From NCBI GenBank assembly GCA_900771805.1, contig CAAGPL010000045.1, positions 1 through 64,000 of the forward strand: 64,000 nt of DNA, given 5' to 3'. This document shows, piece after piece, positions 18,662 to 28,737 of this stretch. The notes under the pieces were generated by a model that did no database searches, was not told where the DNA came from, and worked only from the letters and a program-made list of their open reading frames with translations. The DNA is from Bacilli bacterium (GTDB lineage Bacteria > Bacillota_I > Bacilli_A > RF39 > UBA660). Each line of letters starts with the position of its first letter. Positions within the stretch are counted from its first letter, which is position 1. The translations under genes were made by a program, and so were the position numbers.

Positions 18662-19894
18662 TTAATTTAAAGTTTTTGAATAACCATAATTTTCAGAATC
18701 AACATATGTGTTAACTGTAAATTCTTCTATTACATCTCCACCATTTTCAGTCCAATCTTTAGGAATATCATCTGGATTAACTGGTACAACAAATTCACTT
18801 TCTTCTATAATAGTAGTTGATTCTTTTATAGGATTATTATTTTTATCTACTAAAGTTGTTTCTTTATTATAAGGAGAATTAGTAACTTTTTTTCCTCCAC
18901 TTTCTACGACTTTAGTTTCATCTTTGACTGTAGGATAATTTTTAGCTCTTTCTTCTGCTTTTTCTTTATCCTCTTTTTTATATTTTTCTTCTAATTTTAT
19001 CTCATTTTTTGCAAATGTACCGCTATTGATACCTTCTTTTATAGTATCTGAAATTCTTAAATTTTCAGATATAGTACCAAACATTTTTTTCTTAGACATT
19101 TCAAGTATTGAATAAGCATCATTTAAATCATTTGCTTTTTCTTCACTTAAAAATCTAGCAAATAAAGAAGATTTGTTTTTAAATTCTTGAAACACAATAA
19201 CCTTATCTTCAGTTGAAAAATTTGAAGCACATGCCTCTAAATATAAAGCATAATATTTATTTGCAGTATCACTTAATTTTGATATATCTTTATTTATAAT
19301 ATTATCTGTTTGTTCTTTACAAATTAATGCTAAATTCATTAATAATTTCTTAGTATCATTATATTCCGGCATAAACATATAACCATAAACCATAGAAGTA
19401 ATATCTCGAGTTAAATCTCTTTTTATATCTTCATCCATAAAACCACTTATTATACTATAATAATCTTCTATATAATCATTTAATGTAACTGGTAAACATA
19501 AAGTTAAATTATTTTGAATATACATAAATTTATCATCATCAGTAATAGTTTTTTCAGGATAAGTTATTTTGTCATACATACCATTATATAAATATATTGT
19601 ATTTTTTATATCTTCCTTACTATATTCTTTTTCTGAAATTTCATATATATCATTTGCTCTTTTTGACACTTCAGCATCATTATTTATATCAAAATCATAA
19701 GATAAATATAAGTCTTTATTTTCATACACTTCATTTTGTAAACTAGATGTAGTATCAACAGGCTTTTTTAACTTTTTATTGCAAGCTATTTTAGTACCAC
19801 CGATTATTATTGCACCTGTAACTACTAAAGCAGTTATTGTTATAGCTTTCTTTTTCTTATCATATGGTTGTTTATTAATATCCATGTGTTCCAT
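18662..19894 (-). CDS. Membrane-anchored protein of unknown function, 410 aa
   Basis: Not recognised. A short basic cytosolic N-terminus is followed by one membrane segment (AITITALVVTGAIIIGGTKIA) with a Cys just after it. The residues before that Cys (TKIA) do not make a good lipobox, so a simple type II anchor is more likely than a lipoprotein. The extracellular part is mostly helical and charged, and a Lys/Glu/Thr-rich C-terminal tail begins near residue 300. No catalytic motif was seen. AAAGGGGG precedes the ATG. It is flanked by a terminator downstream and an MntP-like gene upstream. Confidence 0.6.
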   Translation of the reverse strand: MEHMDINKQPYDKKKKAITITALVVTGAIIIGGTKIACNKKLKKPVDTTSSLQNEVYENKDLYLSYDFDINNDAEVSKRANDIYEISEKEYSKEDIKNTIYLYNGMYDKITYPEKTITDDDKFMYIQNNLTLCLPVTLNDYIEDYYSIISGFMDEDIKRDLTRDITSMVYGYMFMPEYNDTKKLLMNLALICKEQTDNIINKDISKLSDTANKYYALYLEACASNFSTEDKVIVFQEFKNKSSLFARFLSEEKANDLNDAYSILEMSKKKMFGTISENLRISDTIKEGINSGTFAKNEIKLEEKYKKEDKEKAEERAKNYPTVKDETKVVESGGKKVTNSPYNKETTLVDKNNNPIKESTTIIEESEFVVPVNPDDIPKDWTENGGDVIEEFTVNTYVDSENYGYSKTLN

Positions 19895-19943
19895 TCAAAA
19901 CGCCCCCTTTTGTTTGAATGCCTCATATAGTAGCACTATTTCG

Positions 19944-20468
19944 TTATTTTGTCAATATCCACACAGAATAAAAAAGTAAAATAATACCACCTAATAAAAA
20001 CGAATATCTTCCTATCTTTTTAGATAGTTTTTTACCAAGTTCAAAACCTAATAATGTAAAAAATGAACTTATAATGCAAAAAATAAGGCAAGATAAAATA
20101 ATATTATAACTTAAATAACTAAGACCTAAGCCAATAGATAAACTATCAAAACTTACGGATATTGCAAATAAAAAAACACCTATTATATCTAACTTTCTTA
20201 TTTTTTCTCTATCATCAAAAAAGTGAGTAACCATATCTAAAGAAAGAAAAAGAAAAACAAAAAACATTATAAATTTAGGTTTCAAAACAGTATATGAAAA
20301 TAAAGAAATACCAAAATAATTACCTAAAAGAGGCATAAAGAAATGAAAAAATCCAACTGTTATTGCAGTTATTAAAATCTCTTTTAAAGCAATACCTTTT
20401 ATTCCATATGAAAATGCTAAAGAAAAAGCATCCATACTTAAACTAATTGCTATTAATATAATGTTTAT
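19944..20468 (-). CDS. MntP/YtaF-type membrane protein with a probable non-ATG start
   Basis: A six-helix inner-membrane protein of the manganese efflux pump MntP / sporulation protein YtaF family. The duplicated signature is visible as SLSMDAFSLAF in the first half and SVSFDSLSIGLGL in the second. The first ATG (20433-20435) lies inside helix 1 after SLS. Upstream the frame stays open as NIILIAISLS, restoring a complete first helix, and AAGGTGA lies about eight bases before an ATA at 20466-20468. The real start is therefore likely ATA, or the ATT at 20472-20474. Its location next to spoIIR makes a YtaF-like role as plausible as Mn export. Confidence 0.8.
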   Translation of the reverse strand: MNIILIAISLSMDAFSLAFSYGIKGIALKEILITAITVGFFHFFMPLLGNYFGISLFSYTVLKPKFIMFFVFLFLSLDMVTHFFDDREKIRKLDIIGVFLFAISVSFDSLSIGLGLSYLSYNIILSCLIFCIISSFFTLLGFELGKKLSKKIGRYSFLLGGIILLFYSVWILTK

Positions 20469-20510
20469 GATAATAAATCACCTTCCTATATTAATAATAT
20501 TGCAATTAGT

Positions 20511-21041
20511 TTAAAAATATTTTTCTATTATTTCTTTTATAAAAGATTTATATTCTATATCACTAGTATTAGTGGTTTCTTCAGCTTCTAAAAGACATAA
20601 AGGAGGAAATAATACGCACCACCAATTATCGCCTTCACCACTACCTAAAGTGACTAATAAAGATTCATATTCTCCTGCTTCATATGTAATTCCTTTATAT
20701 TTTTTCTCTGGAAATGGGTGCATACCATAATCTATTGTGTAAGAATACTCTTTATCTTTCATTTCCGTATTTAATATATCATTAAAATTATCCATGTTCC
20801 CAATTATTAAGTTTCTTGCTTGTTTAGAAGATTTTGCATTTTCTAATAAGGTATAAAGTTCTTTTTGCATTTTATCTCTTACTTCTTCTTTTATTTTTTG
20901 ATCTCTTAAAGAATTACTGTTAGCTAAAACCCTAAATCTAATTGCAGAATCTGGAAGTTTTACCTCTTCATTCTTTTTTGATTTATTATAAACAGAAAAT
21001 ATCATTAATCCAGCAAGAAATATAAGTATTATTTTTTTCAT
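20511..21041 (-). CDS. spoIIR: Stage II sporulation protein R
   Basis: 176 residues with a signal or anchor segment at the N-terminus (KKIILIFLAGLMIFSVY), the diagnostic IRFRVLANSNSLRDQKIKEE block, and the GEGDNWWCVLFPPLCLLE block near the C-terminus. SpoIIR is made in the forespore under sigma F, is exported, and triggers SpoIIGA-dependent processing of pro-sigma E in the mother cell. It lies 38 bases after prmC, as in other Firmicutes where spoIIR neighbours prmC and prfA. It is good evidence that the lineage retains the endospore programme. Confidence 0.95.
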   Translation of the reverse strand: MKKIILIFLAGLMIFSVYNKSKKNEEVKLPDSAIRFRVLANSNSLRDQKIKEEVRDKMQKELYTLLENAKSSKQARNLIIGNMDNFNDILNTEMKDKEYSYTIDYGMHPFPEKKYKGITYEAGEYESLLVTLGSGEGDNWWCVLFPPLCLLEAEETTNTSDIEYKSFIKEIIEKYF

Positions 21042-21079
21042 TTAAAAATCACCCTCTATTAACTAGTGAGTGATTTATT

Positions 21080-21793
21080 TTAATTATATACAAAAACAAA
21101 CCTATTTTTATCCGACAAATCCTTTTTTATTTCTACTTTTACATCTTTTAGATATTTATGTGCTAATTCTTTAACATCATCACCTTGCTTTTCTCCTATT
21201 TCAAATGCTATTAAAAACTTATCTTTTAATACTTTGCTTGCATTTTTTAATATTTCTTCATAATAAAACAATCCGTTATTTGGAGCATAAAGTGCTATTT
21301 CTGGCTCGTTATCCTTAACTATTTTTTCTATTTCCTCATCTTCCTTTATATACGGCGGATTACTAACTAATATGTCTACCTTTATATTTTTATCTATATA
21401 AGGTTTTAACATATCTCCCAAAAGCAATGATACTTTTGAATTAGTTTTTTCTACATTTTTTCTTGCTACTTCTATAGCTTTAGGACTTATGTCACTTGCA
21501 TATACAGGCAAATTAAGCTCTTTTGAAAGTGCTATTGCAATTGCACCAGTTCCTGTTCCTACATCAATTATAGAGGGTTTATTAAGCCTTTTGGCATATT
21601 TTATAACATATTCTACTAATTCTTCAGTCTCTCTTCTAGGTATTAAAACGTTTTTATTAACATCTAACGTATATCCATAAAAATCCACATTCCCCACTAT
21701 ATACTGAACAGGTTCATTATTCCAAAGCCTTTTAATAGCATCTTTTATATCGCCTTTATAATACTTTTTTAAATATTCTATTTCTTTTTCCAT
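21080..21793 (-). CDS. prmC: Release factor glutamine methyltransferase PrmC
   Basis: 237 residues. It methylates the Gln of the GGQ loop in release factors, using SAM. The N-terminal linker ends in EPVQYIVGNVDFYG, SAM motif I is IDVGTGTGAIAIAL, and the substrate motif NPPY occurs in LVSNPPYIKE (about residue 143). It is about 40 residues shorter than typical PrmC at the N-terminus but keeps all catalytic motifs. It overlaps the ribosome-binding site of the upstream phosphodiesterase gene and is two genes from its substrate prfA. Confidence 0.93.
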   Translation of the reverse strand: MEKEIEYLKKYYKGDIKDAIKRLWNNEPVQYIVGNVDFYGYTLDVNKNVLIPRRETEELVEYVIKYAKRLNKPSIIDVGTGTGAIAIALSKELNLPVYASDISPKAIEVARKNVEKTNSKVSLLLGDMLKPYIDKNIKVDILVSNPPYIKEDEEIEKIVKDNEPEIALYAPNNGLFYYEEILKNASKVLKDKFLIAFEIGEKQGDDVKELAHKYLKDVKVEIKKDLSDKNRFVFVYN

Positions 21794-21797
21794 ATAA

Positions 21798-22919
21798 TCA
21801 CCATCTTTTTATTTTATTAGAATTAACAACAATTAAAGGAACTAACATCTCATCTAAAGTTAATCCTGAATGAGCTGATTTATGCAAGTTTGTCTTATTA
21901 TTCCATCTAATTGCTTTATTTCTTATTCCAAGCGCAAAAAAGTCTCCTAATCCATCTTTATAATATTTATTTTCATACCCTGGTCCATATAAGCCTTGTT
22001 TTATAACTTCTTCTTTAGTCATTATTATAAAATCATCTTTTAATATTTTCTTAAGTTCAAAAGGAAAAGTCTTCTTATATTCTTTTTTTACCATAAAGCT
22101 AGTTGCTCTATCATCTATTGCTATATTATGGGATAACATTTTAGTAATTGAAGGATAATCCATTAAATTAATATATTCTACGTTTATGTGACCATGATCT
22201 GCTAATGCTATTATAGTAGTGTCTTTTAATGACTTACAAGTTTTCTTAAACCATTTATTTATGTGCTTTAAATTTTTTTTCATTTTATCGCTTCCCACTC
22301 CGTCATTATGAAGAGCATGATCTGGTTCATTATAGTAAGCATATACATAGGCTCTTTCTTTTGATTTTGTAAGTTTTTTTATTTTCTTTTTCATCTTTCT
22401 TAAAGACTCCGTTTTATGATTACTATAAACTCTTAAAGTTTCTGATATATATCCTTCTTTTTTATTAATAATATCAGTTACAGGTTCATATTTAAGAAGG
22501 GTTTTAGCTACATTATAATTACAAGGACTCTTATTTGTTCCTTTTATAACGTTTTTTGATAAGCATATAACTTCATCAAAGCATTTAAAATACATATCCC
22601 ATCCAAGATGTCCATGTTCTTTTGGAGTAAGTCCTGATTCTACTGTTGTTCTAGCAGACATAGTAGTAGATGGAAAATTAGATGATATACTAGTTATTAA
22701 ATTATCATATAAAAATGGACATATATCCCTATTTTCTTTCAATATATTATACCCTAATCCATCAAATAAGAATAATACTACATTTTTACTATTATTTTCC
22801 TTTAATATTTTATCTAATAAATCAAGTGAGTTATGCTTACTTGGTACTTTAAAATATTTTTCAATAGAACAAATTACGTTTACAAGTCCTTTTTTATAAT
22901 CTGGAAAAGTATATTCCAT
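21798..22919 (-). CDS. Alkaline-phosphatase-superfamily phosphodiesterase/nucleotide pyrophosphatase
   Basis: About 373 residues of the type I phosphodiesterase group. Metal ligands appear in VLFLFDGLGYN and in LADHGHINV. The nucleophile Thr is in SSNFPSTTMSARTT, and the C-terminal His is in HKSAHSGLTLDEM. It has no signal peptide or membrane segment, so it is probably cytosolic. It lies between prfA and prmC, an unusual guest in a translation-termination cluster. It ends in TGA four bases before the prmC start. The start is the ATG at 22919; a TTG one codon upstream is also possible. Confidence 0.82.
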   Translation of the reverse strand: MEYTFPDYKKGLVNVICSIEKYFKVPSKHNSLDLLDKILKENNSKNVVLFLFDGLGYNILKENRDICPFLYDNLITSISSNFPSTTMSARTTVESGLTPKEHGHLGWDMYFKCFDEVICLSKNVIKGTNKSPCNYNVAKTLLKYEPVTDIINKKEGYISETLRVYSNHKTESLRKMKKKIKKLTKSKERAYVYAYYNEPDHALHNDGVGSDKMKKNLKHINKWFKKTCKSLKDTTIIALADHGHINVEYINLMDYPSITKMLSHNIAIDDRATSFMVKKEYKKTFPFELKKILKDDFIIMTKEEVIKQGLYGPGYENKYYKDGLGDFFALGIRNKAIRWNNKTNLHKSAHSGLTLDEMLVPLIVVNSNKIKRW

Positions 22920-22966
22920 CAAATCACATCCTTAACATTATTATAACATATGAAAAAACTGAAGAG

Positions 22967-24022
22967 TTATTCTCCAGCTAATTTTCTTCTTTGATCTTCT
23001 GTTATTAAGGCTTCAATTATATCATCTAACTTACCATTCATTACTCTATCTAATGAGTTTGTAGTATATCCTATACGGTGATCCGTTACCCTGTTTTGAG
23101 GATAGTTATAAGTTCTTATCTTTTCAGATCTATCACCAGTTCCTATTTTACTTCTTCTTTCTGCCCCAACTTCAGCTTCTTGTTCTCTCATTTTTAGATC
23201 ATATACTCTTGATTTTAAGATTTTTATAGCTATTTCTTTATTCTTAATTTGTGATCTTTCTGTTTGAGAATAAACTACAATACCTGTTGGAATATGCGTT
23301 AATCTAACTGCTGAGTCAGTTGTGTTTACTCCCTGACCACCACATCCTGATGATCTTGTTATATCAACTCTTACATCATTCATATCAAGTTCGAAATCAA
23401 CGTCATCTAATTCTGGCATTACAAGTACCGTTGCAGTTGATGTGTGAACTCTTCCTTGTGATTCTGTTTGAGGAACCCTTTGAACACGATGTGCTCCTGA
23501 TTCATATTTTAATTTTGAATAAACGCTATCTCCCTTTATCATAAATGATATTTCAGAATATCCACCACTAGAACCTGGTGTACTATCTAAAAGTTCCACC
23601 TTAAATCCTTGATTTTCAGCATATCTAACATACATATCATATAAATCACCTGCAAAGATATTAGCCTCATCTCCACCTGCTGCACCACGTATTTCAACAA
23701 TAATATTTTTTCCATCATTAGGATCTTTTGGTAAAAGAAGAATTTCTAATTGTTTTTTAAGTTCTTTTTGCTTGTTTAAGTTTTTTTCTTCCTCTTCCAA
23801 AGCAAACTCTTTCATCTCAGGATCACGTGCTAATTCCTTAGCTTCCTCATAATCATTCTTAGCTTTTAAATAAGCATCATAACACTCTATTATTTCTGAT
23901 AAATCAGATTGTTCTTTTGATAATTTAGTAACTTTTTTAACATCGTTTATTACTTCTGGGTTAGTAAGCTCTTTAGTAATTACATCATTTCTTTCTTTTA
24001 TTGCTTCTAATCTTTCAAACAT
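22967..24022 (-). CDS. prfA: Peptide chain release factor 1
   Basis: 351 residues. It carries the hydrolysis-triggering GGQ in [15 protein letters not shown] (about residues 226-228) and the N-terminal coiled-coil domain. It recognises UAA and UAG stops. The start overlaps the last base of the rpoE stop. The phosphodiesterase and prmC follow in the same orientation. The surrounding order rpoE-prfA-prmC-spoIIR resembles that of Bacillus. Confidence 0.97.
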   Translation of the reverse strand: MFERLEAIKERNDVITKELTNPEVINDVKKVTKLSKEQSDLSEIIECYDAYLKAKNDYEEAKELARDPEMKEFALEEEEKNLNKQKELKKQLEILLLPKDPNDGKNIIVEIRGAAGGDEANIFAGDLYDMYVRYAENQGFKVELLDSTPGSSGGYSEISFMIKGDSVYSKLKYESGAHRVQRVPQTESQGRVHTSTATVLVMPELDDVDFELDMNDVRVDITRSSGCGGQGVNTTDSAVRLTHIPTGIVVYSQTERSQIKNKEIAIKILKSRVYDLKMREQEAEVGAERRSKIGTGDRSEKIRTYNYPQNRVTDHRIGYTTNSLDRVMNGKLDDIIEALITEDQRRKLAGE

Positions 24023-24447
24023 TACTCATCCATCTCTTCTTCTGTTACAATGGCTAAGTCTTCTAAATCATCCATATCATCATCTATATCATCAAAATCT
24101 TCTTCTTCATCTGATATAGCTTCATCTTCTGCTACTTCAGCCTCTTCTTCTGGTTCTTCTTCATCCTCATCTTCTTCATCATCAACTATAGTTTTAACAG
24201 AATGAGCTTCCTTTAAATCCCATTCAGCTGAATCTAATAATATAAACCTTTTATCTGTTGTTAATGTAGTATAAAAATCACCTATCATTTCAAACATATT
24301 ATCTTCATTTATTTCTAATAAATCACATACCTCTTTAAACAAATCACGAGTTGTTTTAGGTTTTTTATCAAGTTTTAACAATTCATAAGCTATATCAGTA
24401 TAAGATAATAACTCTAATTCCTCTAAAGGCATTTGTCTAACATTCAT
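24022..24447 (-). CDS. rpoE: RNA polymerase delta subunit
   Basis: 141 residues. The folded HARE-HTH N-terminal domain (residues 1-85: [20 protein letters not shown]-type strands, [14 protein letters not shown]) is followed by an almost purely acidic Asp/Glu tail (residues 90-141). This is the typical delta subunit, which promotes RNA polymerase recycling and is restricted to Bacilli-type Firmicutes. It sits between argS and prfA. It is the best single taxonomic marker in the window. Confidence 0.95.
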   Translation of the reverse strand: MNVRQMPLEELELLSYTDIAYELLKLDKKPKTTRDLFKEVCDLLEINEDNMFEMIGDFYTTLTTDKRFILLDSAEWDLKEAHSVKTIVDDEEDEDEEEPEEEAEVAEDEAISDEEEDFDDIDDDMDDLEDLAIVTEEEMDE

Positions 24448-24457
24448 AATTATCCTC

Positions 24458-26206
24458 CTACATTTTATCAGGAACTTTTAGTCCCATAACATCTAATAAT
24501 AACATATTAACATTATACACAACTTTTGACATATATAACCAAGATTTTTTTACATCTTCTCTATCACATAATAGTACTTTGTTTTCAGAATAAAATTTAT
24601 TATATAAACTTGTTATATTATATATATATTCTGAAATATCATTAAGGCTTCTAGAATTATATGAATTAAGTAATATTCTTGGTAATTCTAAAAGTAAGTG
24701 TATAATTTGTTTTTCTACATCTGTTGTTATAGTAATATATTTATCAAAATTAATATTTTGATTATAAGCTTTATTTAATAATGATCTTATTCTTATAGTT
24801 GAATAAAGTAAGTAAGGTGCTGTTTTACCTTCTAAATCACTAAATTTTTCTGGATCAAAAATATAATCCGTTGTCCTAAAAGGTAATAAATCTGCATATT
24901 TTATTGAGTCAATTGCTATAATTTTTGCATTTTTTTCTAAATCATTACCTACTATATCTTTATTCATTTTTTTCAATGTTGCATTATAAACTATATCAAT
25001 TAAATTTCTAAGAGACATGACATTTCCATCCCTTGTTTTAAATGGTTTACCATCTTGACCATTTATAGTTCCAAAAGGTAAATGTTCTAAATTAACTCCA
25101 TCAGGTACAATGCCTGATATCTTAGCAGCTCTAAAAGACTGTAAGAAATGAAGTGATTGTCTAATATCAGTTAAATACCATACGTCTGTTAAATCATAAT
25201 CCCTCATTCTATTATATAACGTTGCTATTTCCGTAGTTTGATATCCCATGGTTCCATTTGATTTAACTAAAAGTATTGGTGGGACTTCTTTTTTATCGTC
25301 TTCTTTTTTTACATTTACAATTAAGGCACCACAATCTAATTTTGCCAAGCCTTTTTCCTTAAAAATATTTACCACTTCTTTTGCAGACGAATCAGCATAA
25401 CTTTCACCTAACCATAAATCAAAATTTGTATTTAATTCATCATAAACTTCTTTAATATCAATTTTACTTGTTTCAACTACATGTTTCCATAAGGCCCTAT
25501 ACCCAGGAACCTTATTTTGAATCTTATTTGTTATATCTTGTGCATCTTTTAAATAAGTTTCATCTTCGCTTTTTCTTTTAGAAGCTAGTGGATATAATCT
25601 TGCTAAATCTTTTGGTGTTACTGGAGATTCTTTAGGATAAGGACCTGTATAATTTTCATCAAAATAAATCAAATTTGGTTGTTCTTCTTTTATCTGTTTT
25701 AAAACAAGACCTAAAGGAAGGCCGAAATCACCCAAATGAACATCACTTATAACATCATTATTTAACAACTTAGAAAGTCTTTTAAGAGCTTCACCAATAT
25801 TTGCAGATCTTAAATGTCCAACATGAAGTTCCTTTGCAACATTAGCACCACCATAATCTATTAAGATTTTTCTTTTTTCTGGATAATCGATATTATTTTC
25901 TTTTATGTTTGATATTTTATTTAGTGATTCAATTAAACATTTATTAGATAAGGTAACATTTATAAAACCTGGTCCTGCTATGTTAACATTTTGAAAATTA
26001 TCATTTTCCTCTAATTTACATTTTATCTCATCAGCAACATCCCTTGGTGATTTATTATATTTTTTACCAAGCATCATAGCTTCGTTAATTTGATAATCTC
26101 CCAAATCAGGTCTACTAGATGGTTTTAATGAAACATGATTTATATCATAATTTAAATCATTAATTAAATTAGTTACTAATGATTCAATTTCATTTATAAT
26201 ACTCAC
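24458..26206 (-). CDS. argS: Arginyl-tRNA synthetase
   Basis: About 582 residues. Class I synthetase motif HVGHLRSANIGEAL (HIGH equivalent) and the arginyl-specific GKPFKTRDGNVMSL (KMSKS equivalent) are present, along with the N-terminal Add-1 tRNA-binding domain and the C-terminal anticodon-binding DALR domain. A GTG at 26206 is favoured as start because GGAGAG lies seven bases upstream. An ATG five codons earlier has no ribosome-binding site. With the GTG start, the TAG of the DUF1934 gene overlaps it (TAGTG), implying coupled translation. Confidence 0.95.
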   Translation of the reverse strand: MSIINEIESLVTNLINDLNYDINHVSLKPSSRPDLGDYQINEAMMLGKKYNKSPRDVADEIKCKLEENDNFQNVNIAGPGFINVTLSNKCLIESLNKISNIKENNIDYPEKRKILIDYGGANVAKELHVGHLRSANIGEALKRLSKLLNNDVISDVHLGDFGLPLGLVLKQIKEEQPNLIYFDENYTGPYPKESPVTPKDLARLYPLASKRKSEDETYLKDAQDITNKIQNKVPGYRALWKHVVETSKIDIKEVYDELNTNFDLWLGESYADSSAKEVVNIFKEKGLAKLDCGALIVNVKKEDDKKEVPPILLVKSNGTMGYQTTEIATLYNRMRDYDLTDVWYLTDIRQSLHFLQSFRAAKISGIVPDGVNLEHLPFGTINGQDGKPFKTRDGNVMSLRNLIDIVYNATLKKMNKDIVGNDLEKNAKIIAIDSIKYADLLPFRTTDYIFDPEKFSDLEGKTAPYLLYSTIRIRSLLNKAYNQNINFDKYITITTDVEKQIIHLLLELPRILLNSYNSRSLNDISEYIYNITSLYNKFYSENKVLLCDREDVKKSWLYMSKVVYNVNMLLLDVMGLKVPDKM

Positions 26207-26580
26207 TATAAATCTCTCCATTCTAATTCATACTTAAAACTATCACTAAACTCCCCATTCATAAATAAATCATATTCTATCATTATATTATTATCATTTA
26301 TAATAATATTTTTAGTTTTAGTTTCAAGCTTAATTTCTATTTTCAAATCCTTAATAATATATTTAGTTATTATAGATTTATTCTTTTCAAACTCCAAGTA
26401 TATCTTTATATCTTCATTTTCCCTTTCAAAAAAAATTTTATTTTCTAAAAGTTTAAGTTTAATCATAGCACCATCATGATTATAAGTAATTATATTATCT
26501 TTTAATATTCCTTTTTTATCCTTTACCACTTCGAGTGAAGAAGTAGATTTTATATTATGATTTATAATAATTTTAGACAT
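26206..26580 (-). CDS. DUF1934 (YwiB-like) beta-barrel protein
   Basis: 124 residues, all predicted beta strands (alternating hydrophobic and charged residues), ending in the YELEWRDL tail. It resembles the small calycin-like DUF1934/YwiB family, which is found next to argS in Bacillus (ywiB-argS-rpoE), exactly as here. The function in Bacillus is not established. It has AAGGGTG before the ATG and is the first gene of the argS operon. Confidence 0.8.
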   Translation of the reverse strand: MSKIIINHNIKSTSSLEVVKDKKGILKDNIITYNHDGAMIKLKLLENKIFFERENEDIKIYLEFEKNKSIITKYIIKDLKIEIKLETKTKNIIINDNNIMIEYDLFMNGEFSDSFKYELEWRDL

Positions 26581-26771
26581 AAAAACACCCTTAAAATTTT
26601 TCTAGTGTCAATATAGCATAGATAAGAAAAAAGGTCAATAAAATATTACAGTACATTTAAAACTTTTTTATTTTTATTGATTGTTTTTATTAAATTCATA
26701 TAAAAATCTATACATTTTTTAATATTTTATTATTTTTTAGCAATACTAAAATTAGAAAGAAGGCGGTTTAA
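26581..26771. promoter_or_regulatory. Divergent intergenic region of argS operon and PBP gene
   Basis: A 190-base, very AT-rich gap between two divergent genes that must hold both promoters. No pair of good -35/-10 boxes was found with confidence; AGAAGGCGG (26756-26765) is the PBP ribosome-binding site. Confidence 0.35.
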
Positions 26772-28724
26772 ATGAAGAAAGTAAATATAATATGTAAAAT
26801 CATAATCGCTTTAATGTTATTATTTTGTATATCTTATACTATACTATTCTTATGTGCTAAGTATACACCTAAAATAGATATAGAAAACTCAAATAGCATA
26901 TATATGTATGACAAAGATAAAAAAAGTTTCTATGAAGGTAATAATGGTACTAAAAAATGGGTTAAACTAAAAAATATATCAAAAGACTTAGTTAACGCAA
27001 CTATATATTCCGAAGATAAGAATTTTTATAAGCATAATGGGTTTGATATTCCTAGAATAATAAAATCTATGTTTATAAATATAAAATCAAAAAAACTAAC
27101 ACAAGGAGCTTCAACAATTACACAACAGTATGCTAGAAATTTATTTTTGACATTTGATAAAACTTGGGAAAGAAAAATAAAAGAGGCTTGGTATGCATTT
27201 AAATTAGAAACTCAGTACTCAAAAAATGAAATATTAGAAGGCTATTTAAACACAATTAATTACGGAAATGGAATACTTGGAATTGAAAATGCTGCTCAAT
27301 ATTATTTTAATAAACCTGCTAAAGAATTAAATTTAGCCGAAAGTACTATGCTTGCAGGGATACCAAAGTCTCCTGATAATTACTCTCCATTAAATGATTT
27401 AAATGCTGCTAAAAAAAGACAAAAAGAAATACTAAGAGCATTAGTTAATAATAAAATTTTAACAAAAAAACAAATGAATAAAACTTCGAATATTAAATTA
27501 AATTATTATGGTAAAAAAGAAAACCTTAATTTATCTACATTAATGTATTATCAAGATGCTGTTATAAGAGAATTACAAGATTTAAAAATAGTAAGTGAAA
27601 ACACAATTAGACAAGAAGGACTTAAAATATATACTAGTCTTGATATTAGTGCACAAACAAATGTAGATGATGCAATTAAAAATAATTTAGAAGATAAAAA
27701 AGAGATGCAAACATCTGTTGTGGTCATGAATCCAAATAACGGTGAAGTAATAGCACTAGCTGGTGGTAAAGATTATTCTAAATCACAATATAATAGAGCA
27801 GTCCAGTCAAAAAGACAAGTAGGTTCTACTATGAAGCCAATTTTGTATTATGCTGCATTAGAAAATGGGCTTACTGCATCAACTACATTTTTAAGTAAAC
27901 CTACGACATTTACTTTAGATAACGGTCTTTCATATTCTCCTAATAATTATGGTAATATATATCCTAAAGATAAAATAACTATGGCACTTGCAATTTGTTA
28001 TTCTGATAACATATATGCAATTAAAACACACCTTTTTTTAGGAGAAGATATGATGATTAAGTATGCAAAAAAAATGGGGATTAAAAGTAAACTTGAAGCT
28101 AATGCATCACTTCCCCTTGGAACTAATGAATTATCTATCTTAGAGTTTACTAACGCTTATGCTACATTAGCAAACTCCGGGTACCGTGTTAAAGAGCACC
28201 TAATAAAAAAGATAGAAGATGGTAATGGTAATACACTCTATGAATATAAAAATAAAAAAGATAAAGTATTAAATAAATCATATACATATATATTAAGCGA
28301 GCTTTTATCTAATACATATGATACATCCTTAAAAAGTTATACATCACCTACATGCGCATCAATTAAACCTAAACTAACAAAAAAATATGCCGTTAAAAGT
28401 GGTACTACTGATTATGATTTGTGGACTGTTGGTTACAATCCTAATATAGTAGTTGGTGTATGGACCGGATATGATGATAATAGAAAGTTATCTAACAAAG
28501 AATATAAATATTCTAAAAATATATGGGCAGATGTAGTAGAAAGCTATTTAAGAGAAAAGGAAGCTAAATGGTATGCAAAGCCAGATAATGTAGTTGGAGT
28601 TTTAACAGATGTAATGACTGGAAATGTAGCTTCAAATGATTCAAAATTAAAAACAATTTTATATTATATCAAAGGAACAGAACCTGGATATAAAAACAAT
28701 AAAAAAATAACGACTAGCAATTAG
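26772..28724 (+). CDS. Class A penicillin-binding protein (bifunctional transglycosylase/transpeptidase)
   Basis: 650 residues. One N-terminal membrane anchor is followed by a GT51 transglycosylase domain (catalytic Glu in SEDKNFYKHNGFD near residue 82; GASTITQQYARNLF; KWKIKE-like KTWERKIKEAW). Next comes the transpeptidase domain with SxxK as GSTMKP (about residue 350), SxN as YSDNIYAIK, and KTG as KSGTTDYDLW (about 541). It polymerises and cross-links peptidoglycan outside the membrane. It is monocistronic and converges on ftsH with a shared terminator. It resembles PBP1a/PonA; the exact orthology is not assigned. Confidence 0.93.
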   Translation: MKKVNIICKIIIALMLLFCISYTILFLCAKYTPKIDIENSNSIYMYDKDKKSFYEGNNGTKKWVKLKNISKDLVNATIYSEDKNFYKHNGFDIPRIIKSMFINIKSKKLTQGASTITQQYARNLFLTFDKTWERKIKEAWYAFKLETQYSKNEILEGYLNTINYGNGILGIENAAQYYFNKPAKELNLAESTMLAGIPKSPDNYSPLNDLNAAKKRQKEILRALVNNKILTKKQMNKTSNIKLNYYGKKENLNLSTLMYYQDAVIRELQDLKIVSENTIRQEGLKIYTSLDISAQTNVDDAIKNNLEDKKEMQTSVVVMNPNNGEVIALAGGKDYSKSQYNRAVQSKRQVGSTMKPILYYAALENGLTASTTFLSKPTTFTLDNGLSYSPNNYGNIYPKDKITMALAICYSDNIYAIKTHLFLGEDMMIKYAKKMGIKSKLEANASLPLGTNELSILEFTNAYATLANSGYRVKEHLIKKIEDGNGNTLYEYKNKKDKVLNKSYTYILSELLSNTYDTSLKSYTSPTCASIKPKLTKKYAVKSGTTDYDLWTVGYNPNIVVGVWTGYDDNRKLSNKEYKYSKNIWADVVESYLREKEAKWYAKPDNVVGVLTDVMTGNVASNDSKLKTILYYIKGTEPGYKNNKKITTSN

Positions 28725-28737
28725 TCGTTATTTTTAT
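28706..28737. terminator. Bidirectional terminator between the PBP gene and ftsH
   Basis: Arms AATAACGACTA and TAGTCGTTATT with a 5-base loop, A run on one side and T run on the other, overlapping both gene ends. Confidence 0.85.
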
